Positions 1 to 9,540 of a DNA stretch of 64,000 nucleotides are shown one piece after another. Positions within the stretch are counted from its first letter, which is position 1, and the number at the start of each line of letters is the position of its first letter. The notes beneath the pieces were generated by a model. The model worked only from the letters and a program-made list of their open reading frames with translations. It was not told the origin of the DNA and ran no database searches. The stretch is taken from the NCBI GenBank assembly GCA_016926875.1, contig JAFGNU010000103.1, positions 1 to 64,000 on the forward strand, written 5' to 3'. Both the position numbers and the translations under genes were made by a program. Source of the DNA: Anaerolineae bacterium. GTDB taxonomy: Bacteria; Chloroflexota; Anaerolineae; Aggregatilineales; Aggregatilineaceae.

Positions 1-86
1 CCTTGGAACGCGGTTCCAAGTTTGCCATCCGCGAAGGCGGCCTGACCGTTGGCGCAGGCGTCATCACCGAAATCCTGGACGACTGA
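1..86 (+). CDS. tuf: Elongation factor Tu, C-terminal end only
   Basis: The window opens inside this gene. The frame beginning at base 3 reads LERGSKFAIREGGLTVGAG and then VITEILDD before TGA at 84-86, which is the conserved C-terminus of EF-Tu. EF-Tu brings aminoacyl-tRNA to the ribosome in a GTP-dependent way. Only 27 residues are visible, so nothing can be said about its GTPase domain. The position directly before rpsJ is the standard str-to-S10 operon junction, with 88 bases between them. Confidence 0.93.
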   Translation, partial: LERGSKFAIREGGLTVGAGVITEILDD

Positions 87-174
87 GACATGGTCGGGGG
101 TCGCCAGCCGGTACCTGGAGCGGCCCTCGCTAGCTGACTTCTATCGCGCATTTTTTGAAGTCTGAGGAACCTAT

Positions 175-483
175 ATGGCCAAGCAAAAGATCCGCATACG
201 GCTGAAGGCATACGACCATCGCGTTCTGGACCAGTCGGCCCGGCGCATTGTGGAAACAGCCGAGCGTACAGGGGCCCGTGTTGTTGGCCCGGTGCCTCTG
301 CCAACCCGTCTTGAACGGTTCACGGTGCGGCGCTCGCCGTTCATCGACAAAGATTCGCAGGAGCATTTCGAGATTCGCACACACAAGCGGTTGATTGACG
401 TGCTGGATCCCGATAGCAAAACCATTGACACGCTGATGCGGCTGAATCTGCCTGCTGGCGTGGATATTGAGATCAAGATTTAG
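175..483 (+). CDS. rpsJ: 30S ribosomal protein S10
   Basis: A 102-residue protein, the normal S10 length, beginning [20 protein letters not shown] and containing the [12 protein letters not shown] segment typical of the family. S10 sits in the 30S head and also pairs with NusB in antitermination complexes; a nusB gene lies at 40001-40462. A GAGGAA site lies just upstream of the ATG. It is the first gene of the S10 group, 88 bases after tuf, and 184 bases without a gene separate it from rplC. I saw no promoter or clear structure in that gap. Confidence 0.97.
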   Translation: MAKQKIRIRLKAYDHRVLDQSARRIVETAERTGARVVGPVPLPTRLERFTVRRSPFIDKDSQEHFEIRTHKRLIDVLDPDSKTIDTLMRLNLPAGVDIEIKI

Positions 484-667
484 TCCGGCGTCAGGCCACA
501 GGCATTTTGTTGTTGCCGGATAGGGTGGTCTGGTATCGGGAGTGCTGCGGGTTGGACGCGGCTTTAGCACCAAACGCTAGCAAGCAACGATACAGACGAA
601 GCAGGGATGATGCGTGGGGCGCTGCGTGTTGGATGACGCGCACCTGTCACAGTCCCTTGGAGGCAGT

Positions 668-1327
668 ATGAAGGGCATCATTGGTAAAAAGGTGGGCATG
701 ACCCAGGTTTTTGATGAAGATGGACAGGCCATCCCGGTCACCGTCATTCAGGCTGGGCCGTGCTATGTGACTCAGATTCGTACTGAGGAAAACGACGGTT
801 ATACAGCCGTTCAGCTTGGCTTCGAGGAACTGCCGCCCAAGCGGAATGGTGAGTCGCGGCTGAACAAGCCCAAGCGGGGCCATCTGCGGCGTAATAACCT
901 GGACCTGCCCGATCTGCGCTATTTGCGTGAATTCCACGTCAAAGAATCGGATGTGGAAGAGGGGCAGATGTTGACGGCAGACGTGTTTGAACAAGGGGAT
1001 CGCGTCGACGTGGTAGGTATCTCGAAGGGACGCGGTTTTGCAGGCACGGTCAAACGTCATAATTTCAAGCGCCAGCCCAAGACTCACGGCCAGTCGGACC
1101 GTGAGCGCGCACCCGGCTCAATCGGGGCGACATCAACGCCCGGTCGAGTGTTTAAGGGAATGCGCATGGCCGGTCGCATGGGCGGCCAGCGAGTCACCGT
1201 TCAGAATCTCGAAGTGGTCGTGGTTGATGCGGAAAAACACTTACTCGCTGTGCGTGGGTCGGTGCCGGGCGCCAGGGGGGGCATCCTCCTGGTCAAGTCG
1301 GCGCGTAAGACGAAGGCTCGCCAGTAG
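668..1327 (+). CDS. rplC: 50S ribosomal protein L3
   Basis: A 219-residue protein starting [19 protein letters not shown], the standard L3 N-terminus. The start at 668 is chosen over an upstream in-frame GTG because of this conserved beginning and the GGAGGC ribosome-binding site at 659-664. The central loop that reaches the peptidyl-transferase centre is visible as [21 protein letters not shown]3 is an early assembly protein of the 50S subunit. It is followed by rplD after 33 bases. Confidence 0.97.
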   Translation: MKGIIGKKVGMTQVFDEDGQAIPVTVIQAGPCYVTQIRTEENDGYTAVQLGFEELPPKRNGESRLNKPKRGHLRRNNLDLPDLRYLREFHVKESDVEEGQMLTADVFEQGDRVDVVGISKGRGFAGTVKRHNFKRQPKTHGQSDRERAPGSIGATSTPGRVFKGMRMAGRMGGQRVTVQNLEVVVVDAEKHLLAVRGSVPGARGGILLVKSARKTKARQ

Positions 1328-1360
1328 CGCATTTGCCACATCGGAGGAGTCGTAAAGATC

Positions 1361-2002
1361 ATGGAAGTACCAGTTCGGAACATGGCCGGTGACCAGGTGG
1401 GCACCATTGAGCTGCCCGCTGACATCTTTGAAGTCGAAGTCAATGCCGGTTTGATGCATCAGGCATATGTGCGCCAGATGGCTAACGCCCGCCTGGGGAC
1501 CCACAAGACAAAGTCGCGCAGCGAGGTGCTGCTGACCAAGGCGAAGTGGTACCGCCAGAAGGGTACAGGCCGCGCCCGGCATGGCGCCCGCTCGGCCCCG
1601 ATCTTTGTGGGCGGCGGCGTGGCGCACGGGCCAAAGCCGCGCAGCTATGACAAGAAGATGCCGCGCAAGATGCGCCGCCAGGCATTGCGCAGCACACTGT
1701 CAGCCCTGCTGGCCGATGACCAGATCATCGTGGTAGACGAGCTGACGCTGGACGCGCCCAAGACAAGCGCCATGCGCGACATCGTCCACACCCTGGCCGG
1801 TGACAAGAAGGCGTTGATCTTGATGGCCGACCGCGATGAAGCTGTCGAGAGGGGTGTGCGCAATCTTAGCCGTGCGCGCACGCTGCGAGCGTCTTACCTG
1901 AACGTCCGCGATCTGCTCTCGCATGATTGCGTGATCATCCCGCAAGCAGCCCTGGAAGTGATCGAAAGTTTCCTGGGCACGGCAGCCAAGAGCAGCGAGT
2001 AA
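1361..2002 (+). CDS. rplD: 50S ribosomal protein L4
   Basis: A 213-residue protein of normal L4 length. The family hallmark is the exit-tunnel loop, seen here as [19 protein letters not shown] around residues 61-79, followed by [17 protein letters not shown]4 binds 23S rRNA and lines the nascent-peptide tunnel; in Escherichia coli it also represses its own S10 operon, but no equivalent leader can be judged from this window because the operon start lies further left. It is followed by rplW after 11 bases. Confidence 0.97.
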   Translation: MEVPVRNMAGDQVGTIELPADIFEVEVNAGLMHQAYVRQMANARLGTHKTKSRSEVLLTKAKWYRQKGTGRARHGARSAPIFVGGGVAHGPKPRSYDKKMPRKMRRQALRSTLSALLADDQIIVVDELTLDAPKTSAMRDIVHTLAGDKKALILMADRDEAVERGVRNLSRARTLRASYLNVRDLLSHDCVIIPQAALEVIESFLGTAAKSSE

Positions 2003-2013
2003 GGAGTTAAACC

Positions 2014-2319
2014 GTGGGCAAGGGTGGACTGCATTTATATGACATCATTGTGCGCCCGGTAATCACCGAAAAGTCGCATGATATGGCCGACATGCTGAAC
2101 CAGTACGTTTTTGAAGTCAACATGCGGGCCAATAAGATTCAGATCAAAGAGGCTGTTGAGACTATCTTTGATGTGGACGTGCAGAAGGTGAACACCATGG
2201 TTATGCCCACCAAGCGTGGGTTTCGCTGGGGGCGCAAGGCGTATACCCGGTCGAGCGCATGGAAAAAAGCGATCGTGACGGTCGCACCGGGCCAGAGTAT
2301 CAGCCTGTTTAACCTGTAG
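2014..2319 (+). CDS. rplW: 50S ribosomal protein L23
   Basis: A 101-residue L23 beginning with a GTG codon at 2014, preceded by AAGGAG about eight bases upstream. The sequence LYDIIVRPVITEKS near the N-terminus and KVNTMVMPTKRGFRWGRK in the middle are typical of L23, which lies at the tunnel exit and docks trigger factor and SRP. The GTG start is preferred because no in-frame ATG lies before the conserved segment. A gap of 96 bases follows before rplB. Confidence 0.95.
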   Translation: MGKGGLHLYDIIVRPVITEKSHDMADMLNQYVFEVNMRANKIQIKEAVETIFDVDVQKVNTMVMPTKRGFRWGRKAYTRSSAWKKAIVTVAPGQSISLFNL

Positions 2320-2415
2320 GGTAGTCAGGCACGTGTAGACACAGGCAAGGCGTTCAGATATCCGCACCTCACGGGGCTAATGAGCGTCACACTGTTGAAG
2401 TTGAGGTAATCGAAT

Positions 2416-3249
2416 ATGCCGGTTAAGAAGTACAAGCCTACGTCACCCGGTCGCCGGGACATGACAGGCAATACGTTTGAGGAGATCACCCGCGCCAAGC
2501 CAACGCGTTCGCTGCTGAAACAGAAGCGGCGGCAGGGTGGTCGTAATAACGTCGGGCGGATCACCGTTCGGCATCGTGGCGGCGGTCATAAGCGCCGCTA
2601 CCGTGTGATCGACTTCCGGCGGGACAAGCTGAATATTCCCGCGCGGGTTGACTCGATTGAATACGATCCCAACCGGTCGGCCCGTATCGCGCTGCTGGTG
2701 TATGCCGACGGTGAAAAGCGGTATATCATCGCGCCGCTGGGGCTGCGTGTGGACGATACTATCATGAGCGGTCCGGACGCCGATATTCGCGTGGGCAATA
2801 CGCTGCCGATCCGGTCGATCCCGGTTGGCTCGTTGATCCACAACGTCGAATTGCAGCCGGGGCGCGGCGGCCAGTTGGCCCGTGCCGCCGGGACGTCGGC
2901 CCAGTTGCTCGCCAAAGAGGGAACCTATGCCCAGATTCGCCTGCCAAGCGGCGAGGTGCGCAGAGTACACCAGAACTGCATGGCAACGCTGGGCCAGGTC
3001 GGGAACACCGACCACGGCAATGTCAAACTGGGTAAGGCCGGGCGTAAACGCTGGTTGGGCTGGCGGCCCACCGTGCGCGGTAGCGCGATGGACCCCAAGA
3101 GCCACCCGCATGGTGGTGGTGAAGGGCGTTCGCCTATCGGTATGCCTGGGCCAAAGACCCCCTGGGGCAAGCCCGCAATGGGTAAGAAGACGCGCCACAA
3201 CAAGCGGACCGATAAATATATCGTGCGGCGCCGCGGTAAGCGTCGGTAA
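2416..3249 (+). CDS. rplB: 50S ribosomal protein L2
   Basis: A 277-residue protein of normal L2 length. The RNA-binding core is followed by the C-terminal loop [18 protein letters not shown], which carries the conserved histidine linked to peptidyl-transferase function, and by a basic tail [21 protein letters not shown]2 is needed for joining the subunits. A GAGGTAA site precedes the ATG. It is followed by rpsS after 18 bases. Confidence 0.97.
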   Translation: MPVKKYKPTSPGRRDMTGNTFEEITRAKPTRSLLKQKRRQGGRNNVGRITVRHRGGGHKRRYRVIDFRRDKLNIPARVDSIEYDPNRSARIALLVYADGEKRYIIAPLGLRVDDTIMSGPDADIRVGNTLPIRSIPVGSLIHNVELQPGRGGQLARAAGTSAQLLAKEGTYAQIRLPSGEVRRVHQNCMATLGQVGNTDHGNVKLGKAGRKRWLGWRPTVRGSAMDPKSHPHGGGEGRSPIGMPGPKTPWGKPAMGKKTRHNKRTDKYIVRRRGKRR

Positions 3250-3267
3250 TGTGATTCGGAGGCTAGG

Positions 3268-3540
3268 ATGTCGCGTTCGCTAAAAAAAGGGCCGTATATT
3301 GACACCAAGCTCCTGCGCAAAGTGGAACGGATGCGGGAGAGTGGCGAGAAGAAAGTGATCCGTACATGGAGTCGGGCCTCAACTATCTTTCCGCAAATGG
3401 TCGGTTTTACGGTTGCCGTGCATGATGGTCGTCGGCATGTGCCCATTTACGTTACGGAAAATATGGTTGGGCACAAGCTGGGCGAATTCGCCCCGACGCG
3501 TACCTTCCGCGGTCATTTGGCGGAAAAGAAGAAGAAGTAG
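3268..3540 (+). CDS. rpsS: 30S ribosomal protein S19
   Basis: A 90-residue S19 beginning [20 protein letters not shown], with the conserved [20 protein letters not shown] and [15 protein letters not shown] segments. S19 forms a complex with S13 in the 30S head and contacts the A-site tRNA region. Its length and ending (lysine-rich) fit the family. It lies between rplB and rplV in the canonical S10 order, preceded by GGAGGC. Confidence 0.97.
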   Translation: MSRSLKKGPYIDTKLLRKVERMRESGEKKVIRTWSRASTIFPQMVGFTVAVHDGRRHVPIYVTENMVGHKLGEFAPTRTFRGHLAEKKKK

Positions 3541-3567
3541 GCCAGGACGGGATAAGGGATTAACGCT

Positions 3568-3915
3568 ATGGATGTACGTGCTGTGGCCCGCTACCTGCCG
3601 ATTTCAGCGCAAAAAATGCGTCTGGTGTGCGATCAAGTGCGCAGCATGGATGCCGATCAGGCATTGATCGTGCTGCAATTCATGCCCCAGAAAGGTGCCC
3701 GTTTTTTGCACAAGCTGATTGAGTCGGCGGTGGCTAACGCCGAACAGAATTTCGAGATGAACCGCCGGGACCTGCATATTGTTACTCTTGTGGCAGACGA
3801 AGGTCCGAGTATGCGGCGGGTGAAAGCCGGTGCGCGAGGGCGGTATAAGCCGCGCATCAAGCGCTCCACCCATCTCACCGTCGTGCTGCGTGAGCGTGAG
3901 GAGGAGGTGTATTAA
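3568..3915 (+). CDS. rplV: 50S ribosomal protein L22
   Basis: A 115-residue L22. The N-terminal DVRAVARYLPISAQKMRLVC matches the rRNA-binding part of the family, and the C-terminal RRVKAGARGRYKPRIKRSTH is the extended beta hairpin that reaches into the exit tunnel and is involved in macrolide binding. Its stop codon shares bases with the start of rpsC (TAATG at 3913-3917), which indicates translational coupling. Confidence 0.97.
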   Translation: MDVRAVARYLPISAQKMRLVCDQVRSMDADQALIVLQFMPQKGARFLHKLIESAVANAEQNFEMNRRDLHIVTLVADEGPSMRRVKAGARGRYKPRIKRSTHLTVVLREREEEVY

Positions 3916-4589
3916 TGGGACGCAAGATTCACCCCATCGGGTTCCGGCTTAAGGTCAACCGCGACTGGTCGGCGCGGTGGTTCGCTGAGGGCGAACGCTA
4001 TCGCGACCTGCTGCAAGAAGACTTTGAGATCCGCCGGCATATCGGAGGAGAAGCGGATCGCGCTGGTATTTCAACGGTGGAGATCGAACGCTACCCCAAC
4101 CAGGTCCAGGTGACCTTGTTCACCGCCAAGCCGGGGATTGTGATCGGGCGCAAGGGTGAAAACGTCAAGCTACTGCGCCAGGGTCTGGAAAAGATCACCG
4201 GCAAGAAGGTACGGGTAGAGGTTGAGGAGATCGAGAAGCCCGATCTGGATGCCCGGCTGGTGGCCGTCAATATCGCCGGTCAGTTAGAGCGCCGGATCGG
4301 TCACAGCCGCGCCATGAAGCGTGCCATCGGCCAGGCCATGCGCCAGGGCGCCAAGGGCATCAAGATCGAGGTCAGCGGACGGCTGGCCGGGGCCGAAATG
4401 GCGCGCCGCGAAGGGCAGATGGAAGGCCGTGTGCCGCGTAATACGCTGCGGGCGAATATCGACTATGGAACGGCAGAAGCGCTGACCACCTTCGGACGCA
4501 TCGGCGTCAAGGTCTGGATTTATAAGGGCGATGTCCTGAGCGAAGACGAAAGCGCAGCCGAGCCCGCGGATGTCTATGTGAGTAAATAA
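3915..4589 (+). CDS. rpsC: 30S ribosomal protein S3
   Basis: A 224-residue S3. The N-terminus MGRKIHPIGFRLKVNRDWSA is conserved. A KH domain is visible with the VIGRKGENVKLLRQGLEKIT motif near residues 76-95, and the C-terminal domain contains GRLAGAEMARREGQMEGRVP. S3 lines the mRNA entry channel with S4 and S5. It starts within the stop of rplV. A perfect 7-bp hairpin follows in the gap before rplP. Confidence 0.97.
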   Translation: MGRKIHPIGFRLKVNRDWSARWFAEGERYRDLLQEDFEIRRHIGGEADRAGISTVEIERYPNQVQVTLFTAKPGIVIGRKGENVKLLRQGLEKITGKKVRVEVEEIEKPDLDARLVAVNIAGQLERRIGHSRAMKRAIGQAMRQGAKGIKIEVSGRLAGAEMARREGQMEGRVPRNTLRANIDYGTAEALTTFGRIGVKVWIYKGDVLSEDESAAEPADVYVSK

Positions 4590-4602
4590 CCAGCCCTCAT
4601 TA

Positions 4603-4635
4603 CCAACCGGCCTGTAGCCGGTTTGGGGGGATGGT
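4603..4635 (+). other. RNA hairpin in the rpsC-rplP gap
   Basis: AACCGGC at 4605-4611 pairs perfectly with GCCGGTT at 4617-4623 around a 5-base loop, and the outer CC/GG bases can extend the stem with one bulge. A GGTTTTTG stretch lies 10 bases further on. It looks like a weak terminator or RNA-processing site inside the operon. Since essential genes continue downstream, full termination is unlikely. Confidence 0.5.
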
Positions 4636-4654
4636 TTTTGAGGAGTGAACGACC

Positions 4655-5089
4655 ATGTTGATGCCAAAGCGGGTGAAATACCGCAAGCAGTTTCGTGGCC
4701 GGATGAGAGGCAAGGCCCAGCGCGGCAACGCAGTCCAGTTTGGAGACTACGGCCTGATGGCGTTGGAACCGGCCTGGATCACCAGCCGCCAGATCGAAGC
4801 TGCTCGTCGGGCGATCATGCGCCACATCAAACGCCGTGGGCGGGTGTGGATCCGCATTTTCCCCGACAAGCCCGTGACCAAGCGGGCGGCTGAGAGCCGT
4901 ATGGGTAAAGGCAAGGGATCGGTTGATCACTATGTGGCTGTGGTCAAACCGGGCCTGATCTTGTTCGAGATGGGCGGCGTCGATGAGGATCTCGCGCGTG
5001 AAGCGTTGCGTCTGGCAACCTTCAAGCTGCCGATCAGCGCCAAGTTTGTCAAGCGCATCGATCCGATCTCCGGCGAGGAGGTGTCGTAA
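4655..5089 (+). CDS. rplP: 50S ribosomal protein L16
   Basis: A 144-residue L16 starting [19 protein letters not shown]. The segments [20 protein letters not shown] and [20 protein letters not shown] are family signatures near the A-site tRNA contact. A GAGGAG site lies 12 bases or so before the ATG. The stop overlaps the rpmC start as TAATG at 5087-5091, which suggests coupled translation with L29. Confidence 0.97.
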   Translation: MLMPKRVKYRKQFRGRMRGKAQRGNAVQFGDYGLMALEPAWITSRQIEAARRAIMRHIKRRGRVWIRIFPDKPVTKRAAESRMGKGKGSVDHYVAVVKPGLILFEMGGVDEDLAREALRLATFKLPISAKFVKRIDPISGEEVS

Positions 5090-5322
5090 TGGCCTTGAGG
5101 GCGGCTGAGATTCGGAATATGACCAACGGCGAGATTTTGCAAGCCATCGACGACGCCAAGGAAGAAATGTTCAACCTGCGCTTTCAATGGGAGTCGGGCC
5201 AGCTAGAAGATTACACGCGGATTCGCGTGTTGAAGCGAGAGTATGCCCGCTACCTGACGGTGTTGCGCGAGCGCGAGCTGGCTGCCGAACTCGTTCAGGA
5301 GGAAGAAGCTGATGACGAATAA
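5089..5322 (+). CDS. rpmC: 50S ribosomal protein L29
   Basis: A 77-residue L29, slightly longer than the usual 60-70 because of an acidic tail (QEEEADDE). The core shows the two-helix pattern with EIRNMTNGEILQAIDDAKEE and NLRFQWESGQLEDYTRIRVL. L29 sits by L23 at the tunnel exit. It overlaps rplP by one base at its start and rpsQ by 11 bases at its end, so three genes here are tightly coupled. Confidence 0.95.
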   Translation: MALRAAEIRNMTNGEILQAIDDAKEEMFNLRFQWESGQLEDYTRIRVLKREYARYLTVLRERELAAELVQEEEADDE

Positions 5323-5572
5323 TCGTCGGCGGCTGACTGGCCGCGTGATACGGAATTCGATGGACAAAACGGTGGTGGTCGTGGTGACCAGCACCAAGCG
5401 CCATCCCCTATACAAGAAAGTGATCAGGACGACTAAAAAGTATATGGCCCACGACGAGAGTAACGCGATTCCGGTCGGTGCGTTGGTCCAGATCGTCGAA
5501 AGCCGCCCGATCAGCAAAACCAAGCGGTGGGCGGTAGAAGCGATCCTGGAAGCGCCGGAGGCCGAAGCGTAG
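5312..5572 (+). CDS. rpsQ: 30S ribosomal protein S17
   Basis: An 86-residue S17 with the OB-fold signature [20 protein letters not shown] near residues 10-30 and [15 protein letters not shown] further on. S17 is an early 16S rRNA-binding protein. The ATG at 5312 lies within the rpmC coding sequence, preceded by GGAGGAAG. It is followed by rplN after 29 bases. Confidence 0.96.
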   Translation: MTNNRRRLTGRVIRNSMDKTVVVVVTSTKRHPLYKKVIRTTKKYMAHDESNAIPVGALVQIVESRPISKTKRWAVEAILEAPEAEA

Positions 5573-5601
5573 CCGGTGGGAACCTGGAAAAGGCAAGGAA
5601 G

Positions 5602-5970
5602 ATGATCCAGAACGAATCGCGATTGAAAGTGGCCGACAATACAGGCGCTCGCGAGATCCTGGTGATCCGCATACCGGGCTCCAATCGCAAGTACGCAACC
5701 ATCGGCGATGTGGTGGTAGGGACGGTCAAGTCTGCTACCCCGCAGGGGTCGGTCAAAAAAAGTGAGATTGTGCGGGCGGTGATCGTGCGCACTGCCAAGG
5801 AGTACCGCCGCAGTGACGGGTCGTATATCAAATTTGACGACAACGCGGCAGTGATCTTGCAAGGCGAAACACATGATCCCAGGGGCACGCGTATTTTCGG
5901 CCCGGTCGCGCGCGAACTGCGTGAAAAGGGCTTCATGAAGATCGTCTCGCTGGCCCCCGAAACGCTGTGA
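5602..5970 (+). CDS. rplN: 50S ribosomal protein L14
   Basis: A 122-residue L14, exactly the common family length. It begins [20 protein letters not shown], and contains [20 protein letters not shown] and the C-terminal [20 protein letters not shown]. The ATG at 5602 is chosen over upstream in-frame starts because the L14 N-terminus is very conserved and an AAGGAAG site lies immediately upstream. L14 forms an intersubunit bridge. It is followed by rplX after 34 bases. Confidence 0.97.
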   Translation: MIQNESRLKVADNTGAREILVIRIPGSNRKYATIGDVVVGTVKSATPQGSVKKSEIVRAVIVRTAKEYRRSDGSYIKFDDNAAVILQGETHDPRGTRIFGPVARELREKGFMKIVSLAPETL

Positions 5971-6004
5971 CGGCCAGTTGTCGAGTGAGAATGAGGCAAT
6001 CATC

Positions 6005-6328
6005 ATGCAACGAATCAAACGGGGCGACACGGTCGAAGTGATCGCCGGTAAAGACAAAGGGGTGCGCGGCGAGGTCCTGCGCGTTGATCCCAAGAAAGAA
6101 GGGGTCGTTATCGAGCGCGTTAACATCGTCAAGAAGCACCAGCGCCCCATGCAGGCGGGTCGCCAGCAGATTCAACCGGGTATTATCGAGTTTGAAGCGC
6201 TGATTCACCTGTCCAATGTGATGTTGGTTTGCACGCAGTGCGATACGCCGACCCGGGTAGGCTACCGTCTCGATGCAGACGGCGTGAAGGTGCGTGTCTG
6301 CCGCAAATGCGGCCAGGACATCGACTGA
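6005..6328 (+). CDS. rplX: 50S ribosomal protein L24
   Basis: A 107-residue L24. The KOW motif is visible in [20 protein letters not shown]. Near the C-terminus there are two CxxC pairs, CTQC and CRKC, which form a zinc-ribbon-like element found in many but not all L24 proteins. L24 starts 50S assembly. The ATG at 6005 is preferred to an upstream start because the KOW domain begins right after it and GTGAGAATGAGG upstream gives a plausible binding site. Confidence 0.95.
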   Translation: MQRIKRGDTVEVIAGKDKGVRGEVLRVDPKKEGVVIERVNIVKKHQRPMQAGRQQIQPGIIEFEALIHLSNVMLVCTQCDTPTRVGYRLDADGVKVRVCRKCGQDID

Positions 6329-6354
6329 TCGCGCGCGGAGTGAGGTTAAGGTTT

Positions 6355-6903
6355 ATGGCAACCAATCGTTTGCTGGAACATTATCGTAACGAAATCGTTC
6401 CGGCCATGGTAGAAGAGTTCGGCTACAGCAGCGCGATGCAGGTGCCGCGCGTTACCAAGGTCGTGGCCAATATCGGGGTGGGCGAAGCTCTGGATAACGC
6501 CAAGGCGCTCGACGCTGCCGTTGAAGACCTGCGGCAGATCACCGGGCAGCAGCCCGTGATCACCCGCGCCCGGCTGAGCATCGCCGGGTTTAAACTGCGT
6601 GAAGGTCGTGCCATCGGGGTCAAGGTGGACCTGCGGGGCGAACGGATGTGGGCGCTGCTGGATCGCCTGATGAACGTGGCGCTGCCCCGTACCCGTGACT
6701 TCAGCGGCGTCAGCCCGGACGCGTTCGATGGCCGGGGTAACTACACGTTGGGACTTCGGGAGCAACTGCTGTTCCCCGAAATCCAATACGACAAGATCGA
6801 CAAGGTGCGCGGGCTGGAAATTACCATCGTGACCTCCGCGCAGACGGATGAAGAGGGACGCCGCCTGCTCCAGTTGTTGGGGATGCCGTTCCGTCGGAAC
6901 TAA
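6355..6903 (+). CDS. rplE: 50S ribosomal protein L5
   Basis: A 182-residue L5, the normal length. Family segments visible are [20 protein letters not shown] near the N-terminus, [20 protein letters not shown] in the middle, and [20 protein letters not shown] near the C-terminus. L5 binds 5S rRNA and contacts P-site tRNA. The start at 6355 is set by the conserved N-terminal alignment; earlier in-frame codons lie inside rplX. Confidence 0.97.
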   Translation: MATNRLLEHYRNEIVPAMVEEFGYSSAMQVPRVTKVVANIGVGEALDNAKALDAAVEDLRQITGQQPVITRARLSIAGFKLREGRAIGVKVDLRGERMWALLDRLMNVALPRTRDFSGVSPDAFDGRGNYTLGLREQLLFPEIQYDKIDKVRGLEITIVTSAQTDEEGRRLLQLLGMPFRRN

Positions 6904-6958
6904 TGGACATGCAGCGCATTCGCGCGCATGAATCAGGTTTGGGGAGGATTGTTAACCC

Positions 6959-7165
6959 ATGGCGAAGAAGTCGATGGTGGCACGCGAGAAGCAGCGCAAA
7001 TATAAGGTGCGCGTCCGCAATCGCTGCCAGTATGTAGACCCGAATTCTGGCAAAGTGTGCGGGCGCCCACGCGGGTATATGCGCCGCTTTGGGCTGTGCC
7101 GTATCCACTTCCGAGAACTGGCCCTCCAGGGCAAGATTCCGGGCGTGGTTAAGTCGAGCTGGTAA
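6959..7165 (+). CDS. rpsN: 30S ribosomal protein S14, zinc type with expanded motif
   Basis: A 68-residue S14 of the short, zinc-binding class (usually 61 residues). The end [11 protein letters not shown] and the [13 protein letters not shown] core are typical. The zinc site is unusual. Where the family normally has C-x2-C-x12-C-x2-C, this protein has C23-x10-C34-x12-C47-x2-H50. There is an extra loop ([10 protein letters not shown]) between the first two cysteines, and the last ligand is histidine. Reading frame and neighbours (rplE, rpsH) are intact, so this is not an obvious sequencing error. S14 sits in the 30S head near S3 and S10. Confidence 0.93.
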   Translation: MAKKSMVAREKQRKYKVRVRNRCQYVDPNSGKVCGRPRGYMRRFGLCRIHFRELALQGKIPGVVKSSW

Positions 7166-7184
7166 CCGGGGGGAGTAGTGAATT

Positions 7185-7589
7185 ATGACCAACGATCCCA
7201 TTGCAGATATGTTGACCCGAATTCGCAATGCTGTTATCGCCGGGCACCCGGCGGTGGTTGTGCCCAGTTCAAAGATCAAGCTGGCACTTGCGAAGTCCCT
7301 GAAAGACGAAGGGTATATCGAAGACTTTACGGTTGGGGACGAACAACCGGCCCCCATGATCAATATCACGCTCAAGTATTGGGGCGAACGCCGTACCCGG
7401 CGCTCCGTGATCACCAACTTGCAGCGTGTGAGCAAGCCCGGTCGGCGGATTTACGTCGGCAAAGATGAGATTCCCTGGGTGTTAAGCGGTATGGGTATTG
7501 CCATCCTGTCGACTTCGCAGGGCGTCATGACGGGCCAACAAGCGCGCCGTCGGAGCATTGGTGGCGAGGTGCTCTGCTACGTCTGGTAA
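7185..7589 (+). CDS. rpsH: 30S ribosomal protein S8
   Basis: A 134-residue S8. It starts [20 protein letters not shown] and ends with the signature [20 protein letters not shown] and GGEVLCYVW, all conserved. S8 binds the central domain of 16S rRNA and in E. coli represses the spc operon. A GGGGGAG site precedes the start. A gap of 191 bases follows before rplF; it holds no gene and no convincing promoter. Confidence 0.97.
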   Translation: MTNDPIADMLTRIRNAVIAGHPAVVVPSSKIKLALAKSLKDEGYIEDFTVGDEQPAPMINITLKYWGERRTRRSVITNLQRVSKPGRRIYVGKDEIPWVLSGMGIAILSTSQGVMTGQQARRRSIGGEVLCYVW

Positions 7590-7780
7590 ACCCGGCGGGC
7601 AGAGGGCCGATGTACGCTGAACGGGCCGGTCGGGTGCCAGTAGAGGCGCCGGGCGAGAAGGTTGAGGCGGCTAGATGCCCCGAATTTTCGCCCAGAGACT
7701 CCACGCTGCGCCCAGGCCCGGTCAATGTCACCCGGCGCTTGTACTAGTATCGTAAAAGCACCAAAGGGAGGATAGGAACC

Positions 7781-8326
7781 GTGTCGCGAATTGGCAAGAA
7801 ACCGATTCCGATCCCAGACAAGGTTCAGGTCAAGATCGACGGGACCGAAGTGACCGTCAAAGGACCAAAGGGCGAGTTGTATCACAAGTTCTCGTCGGAC
7901 ATCACGATTGAACAGGAAAACGGTGAAATCATCGTGACCCGACCGACCGACTTGAAGCATCACCGCGCCCTGCACGGCATGACGCGGGCCTTGATCGCCA
8001 ACATGGTGACCGGGGTCAGCGAAGGCTATGAACGTGTTCTGGAGGTCGTAGGCGTCGGCTATCGCGCTGAGATGCAGGGCACGACACTTGTCATGCACCT
8101 GGGTTATTCGCACGATATCCCGGTCGAACCGCCGGACGACGTCGAGTTTGCTGTCGAAGATCGTGGGCGCCTGGTTTATGTCCGTGGGGTTGATAAGCAG
8201 GTCGTTGGCCAGATAGCGGCCAACATCCGCGGGCTGCGGCCACCGGAACCTTACAAGGGCAAAGGTGTGCGCTATCAGGGCGAATACATCCGTCGTAAGG
8301 CCGGTAAGGCTGGCAGGACGGCGTAA
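7781..8326 (+). CDS. rplF: 50S ribosomal protein L6
   Basis: A 181-residue L6 with an initiating GTG at 7781 after a GGGAGGA site. It begins [20 protein letters not shown] and ends with [20 protein letters not shown], both characteristic. The two tandem L6 folds are covered at normal length. L6 lies at the base of the L7/L12 stalk near the factor-binding site. Confidence 0.96.
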   Translation: MSRIGKKPIPIPDKVQVKIDGTEVTVKGPKGELYHKFSSDITIEQENGEIIVTRPTDLKHHRALHGMTRALIANMVTGVSEGYERVLEVVGVGYRAEMQGTTLVMHLGYSHDIPVEPPDDVEFAVEDRGRLVYVRGVDKQVVGQIAANIRGLRPPEPYKGKGVRYQGEYIRRKAGKAGRTA

Positions 8327-8358
8327 CACTGACGCCAAGAGCCGAGAGAGTAGTTACT

Positions 8359-8721
8359 ATGAGCGAAAAAGGACATATTGCGCGTAAACGCCGTCATCGC
8401 CGTGTGCGGGCGAAAATATCAGGGACGCCTGACCGGCCTCGCCTGAACGTGTTCCGCAGCCTGGGGCATATCTACGCCCAGGTGATCGATGATGTGGCGG
8501 GCCATACGCTGGCATCGGCCTCAACGGTTGACCGTGCACTGCGCGGCCAGATTGAGGGTAAAAACAAAACAGAAGCCGCCAAGCTGGTAGGTGAGCTTGT
8601 CGCCAGGCGCGCCCAAGAGGCGGGCATCAAGTGCGTGGTCTTTGACCGCGGCGGATACAAATTTCATGGCCGGGTCAAGGCGCTGGCAGATGGCGCACGC
8701 GAGGCCGGATTGGAATTCTAG
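8359..8721 (+). CDS. rplR: 50S ribosomal protein L18
   Basis: A 120-residue L18. Conserved parts include [20 protein letters not shown] and [20 protein letters not shown] near the C-terminus, followed by EAGLEF. L18 binds 5S rRNA together with L5 and L25. The order rplF-rplR-rpsE is the canonical spc arrangement. It is separated from rpsE by 80 bases. Confidence 0.97.
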   Translation: MSEKGHIARKRRHRRVRAKISGTPDRPRLNVFRSLGHIYAQVIDDVAGHTLASASTVDRALRGQIEGKNKTEAAKLVGELVARRAQEAGIKCVVFDRGGYKFHGRVKALADGAREAGLEF

Positions 8722-8801
8722 AGTTAGCATGTATCGCCGGGAGCAGGTGCCGCCAAGTGGCGGGCAGCTCCTGGCGAGTCGGCTGGCAACTGGAGAGGAT
8801 C

Positions 8802-9353
8802 ATGGGAAGACGAGAACCGAGGAAACCGCGGCGCGACGATGATCGCGAAGAACTCGATGAACGCGTAATTGATATCACCCGCGTTGCCAAGGTGGTCAAG
8901 GGTGGCCGTCGTTTCGCCTTCCGCGCGGTTGTGGTCGTCGGTGACAACCGGGGGCGCGTTGGGATTGGCATTGGCAAGGCGCGGGGCGTGCCGGACGCGA
9001 TCCGTAAAGGGTCGGAGCGGGCACACCGCAGCATGACCAATGTGTCGCTGTCGGGCACTACCATCCCGCACCCTATCGTGGGCAAACGCGGTGGGGCGGT
9101 CGTATTTCTCAAACCAGCGTCACCCGGTACCGGCGTGATCGCGGGCGGCGGCGTGCGTGCCGTGCTGGAAGCGGCGGGCGTGCACGATATTCTGAGTAAG
9201 AGCCAGGGCAGCGCCAATATCCTGAACGTGGCGCACGCGACGATTAACGCGCTGGAACAACTCAGGAGTGCAGAAGAACTGGCAAGGATGCGTGGCAAGG
9301 ACCCGGCGGACGTTCAACCCTTCTGGAAACGGGGGGGCAAGAGCAATGGGTAA
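8802..9353 (+). CDS. rpsE: 30S ribosomal protein S5
   Basis: A 183-residue S5. A basic and acidic N-terminal tail ([18 protein letters not shown]) precedes the double-stranded RNA-binding-like domain with [18 protein letters not shown] and then [17 protein letters not shown]. The C-terminal fold has [21 protein letters not shown]5 acts in decoding fidelity and mRNA unwinding. The start at 8802 has GGAGAGG upstream. The gene overlaps rpmD by 8 bases. Confidence 0.96.
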   Translation: MGRREPRKPRRDDDREELDERVIDITRVAKVVKGGRRFAFRAVVVVGDNRGRVGIGIGKARGVPDAIRKGSERAHRSMTNVSLSGTTIPHPIVGKRGGAVVFLKPASPGTGVIAGGGVRAVLEAAGVHDILSKSQGSANILNVAHATINALEQLRSAEELARMRGKDPADVQPFWKRGGKSNG

Positions 9354-9540
9354 GGCAAAGCAACTGCGCGTGACCCTGGTCAAAAGCCCGATCGGATATA
9401 CCAAGCGCCAGAAGGCGACGGTCCGGGGACTGGGGCTGCGCCGGATGAATTCGAGCGCTGTACATGCTGATACACCGTCCATTCGTGGCATGATTGACAA
9501 GGTCAGCCACCTGGTGAAGGTGGAGGAAGTCGAAGCATGA
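9346..9540 (+). CDS. rpmD: 50S ribosomal protein L30
   Basis: A 64-residue L30 starting [20 protein letters not shown], with [14 protein letters not shown]-like core (here [13 protein letters not shown]) and a short C-terminal extension. Its start lies inside rpsE and its end overlaps rplO as ATGA at 9537-9540. Tight packing of three genes supports coupled translation. L30 is absent from some phyla, so its presence is worth recording. Confidence 0.95.
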   Translation: MGKAKQLRVTLVKSPIGYTKRQKATVRGLGLRRMNSSAVHADTPSIRGMIDKVSHLVKVEEVEA

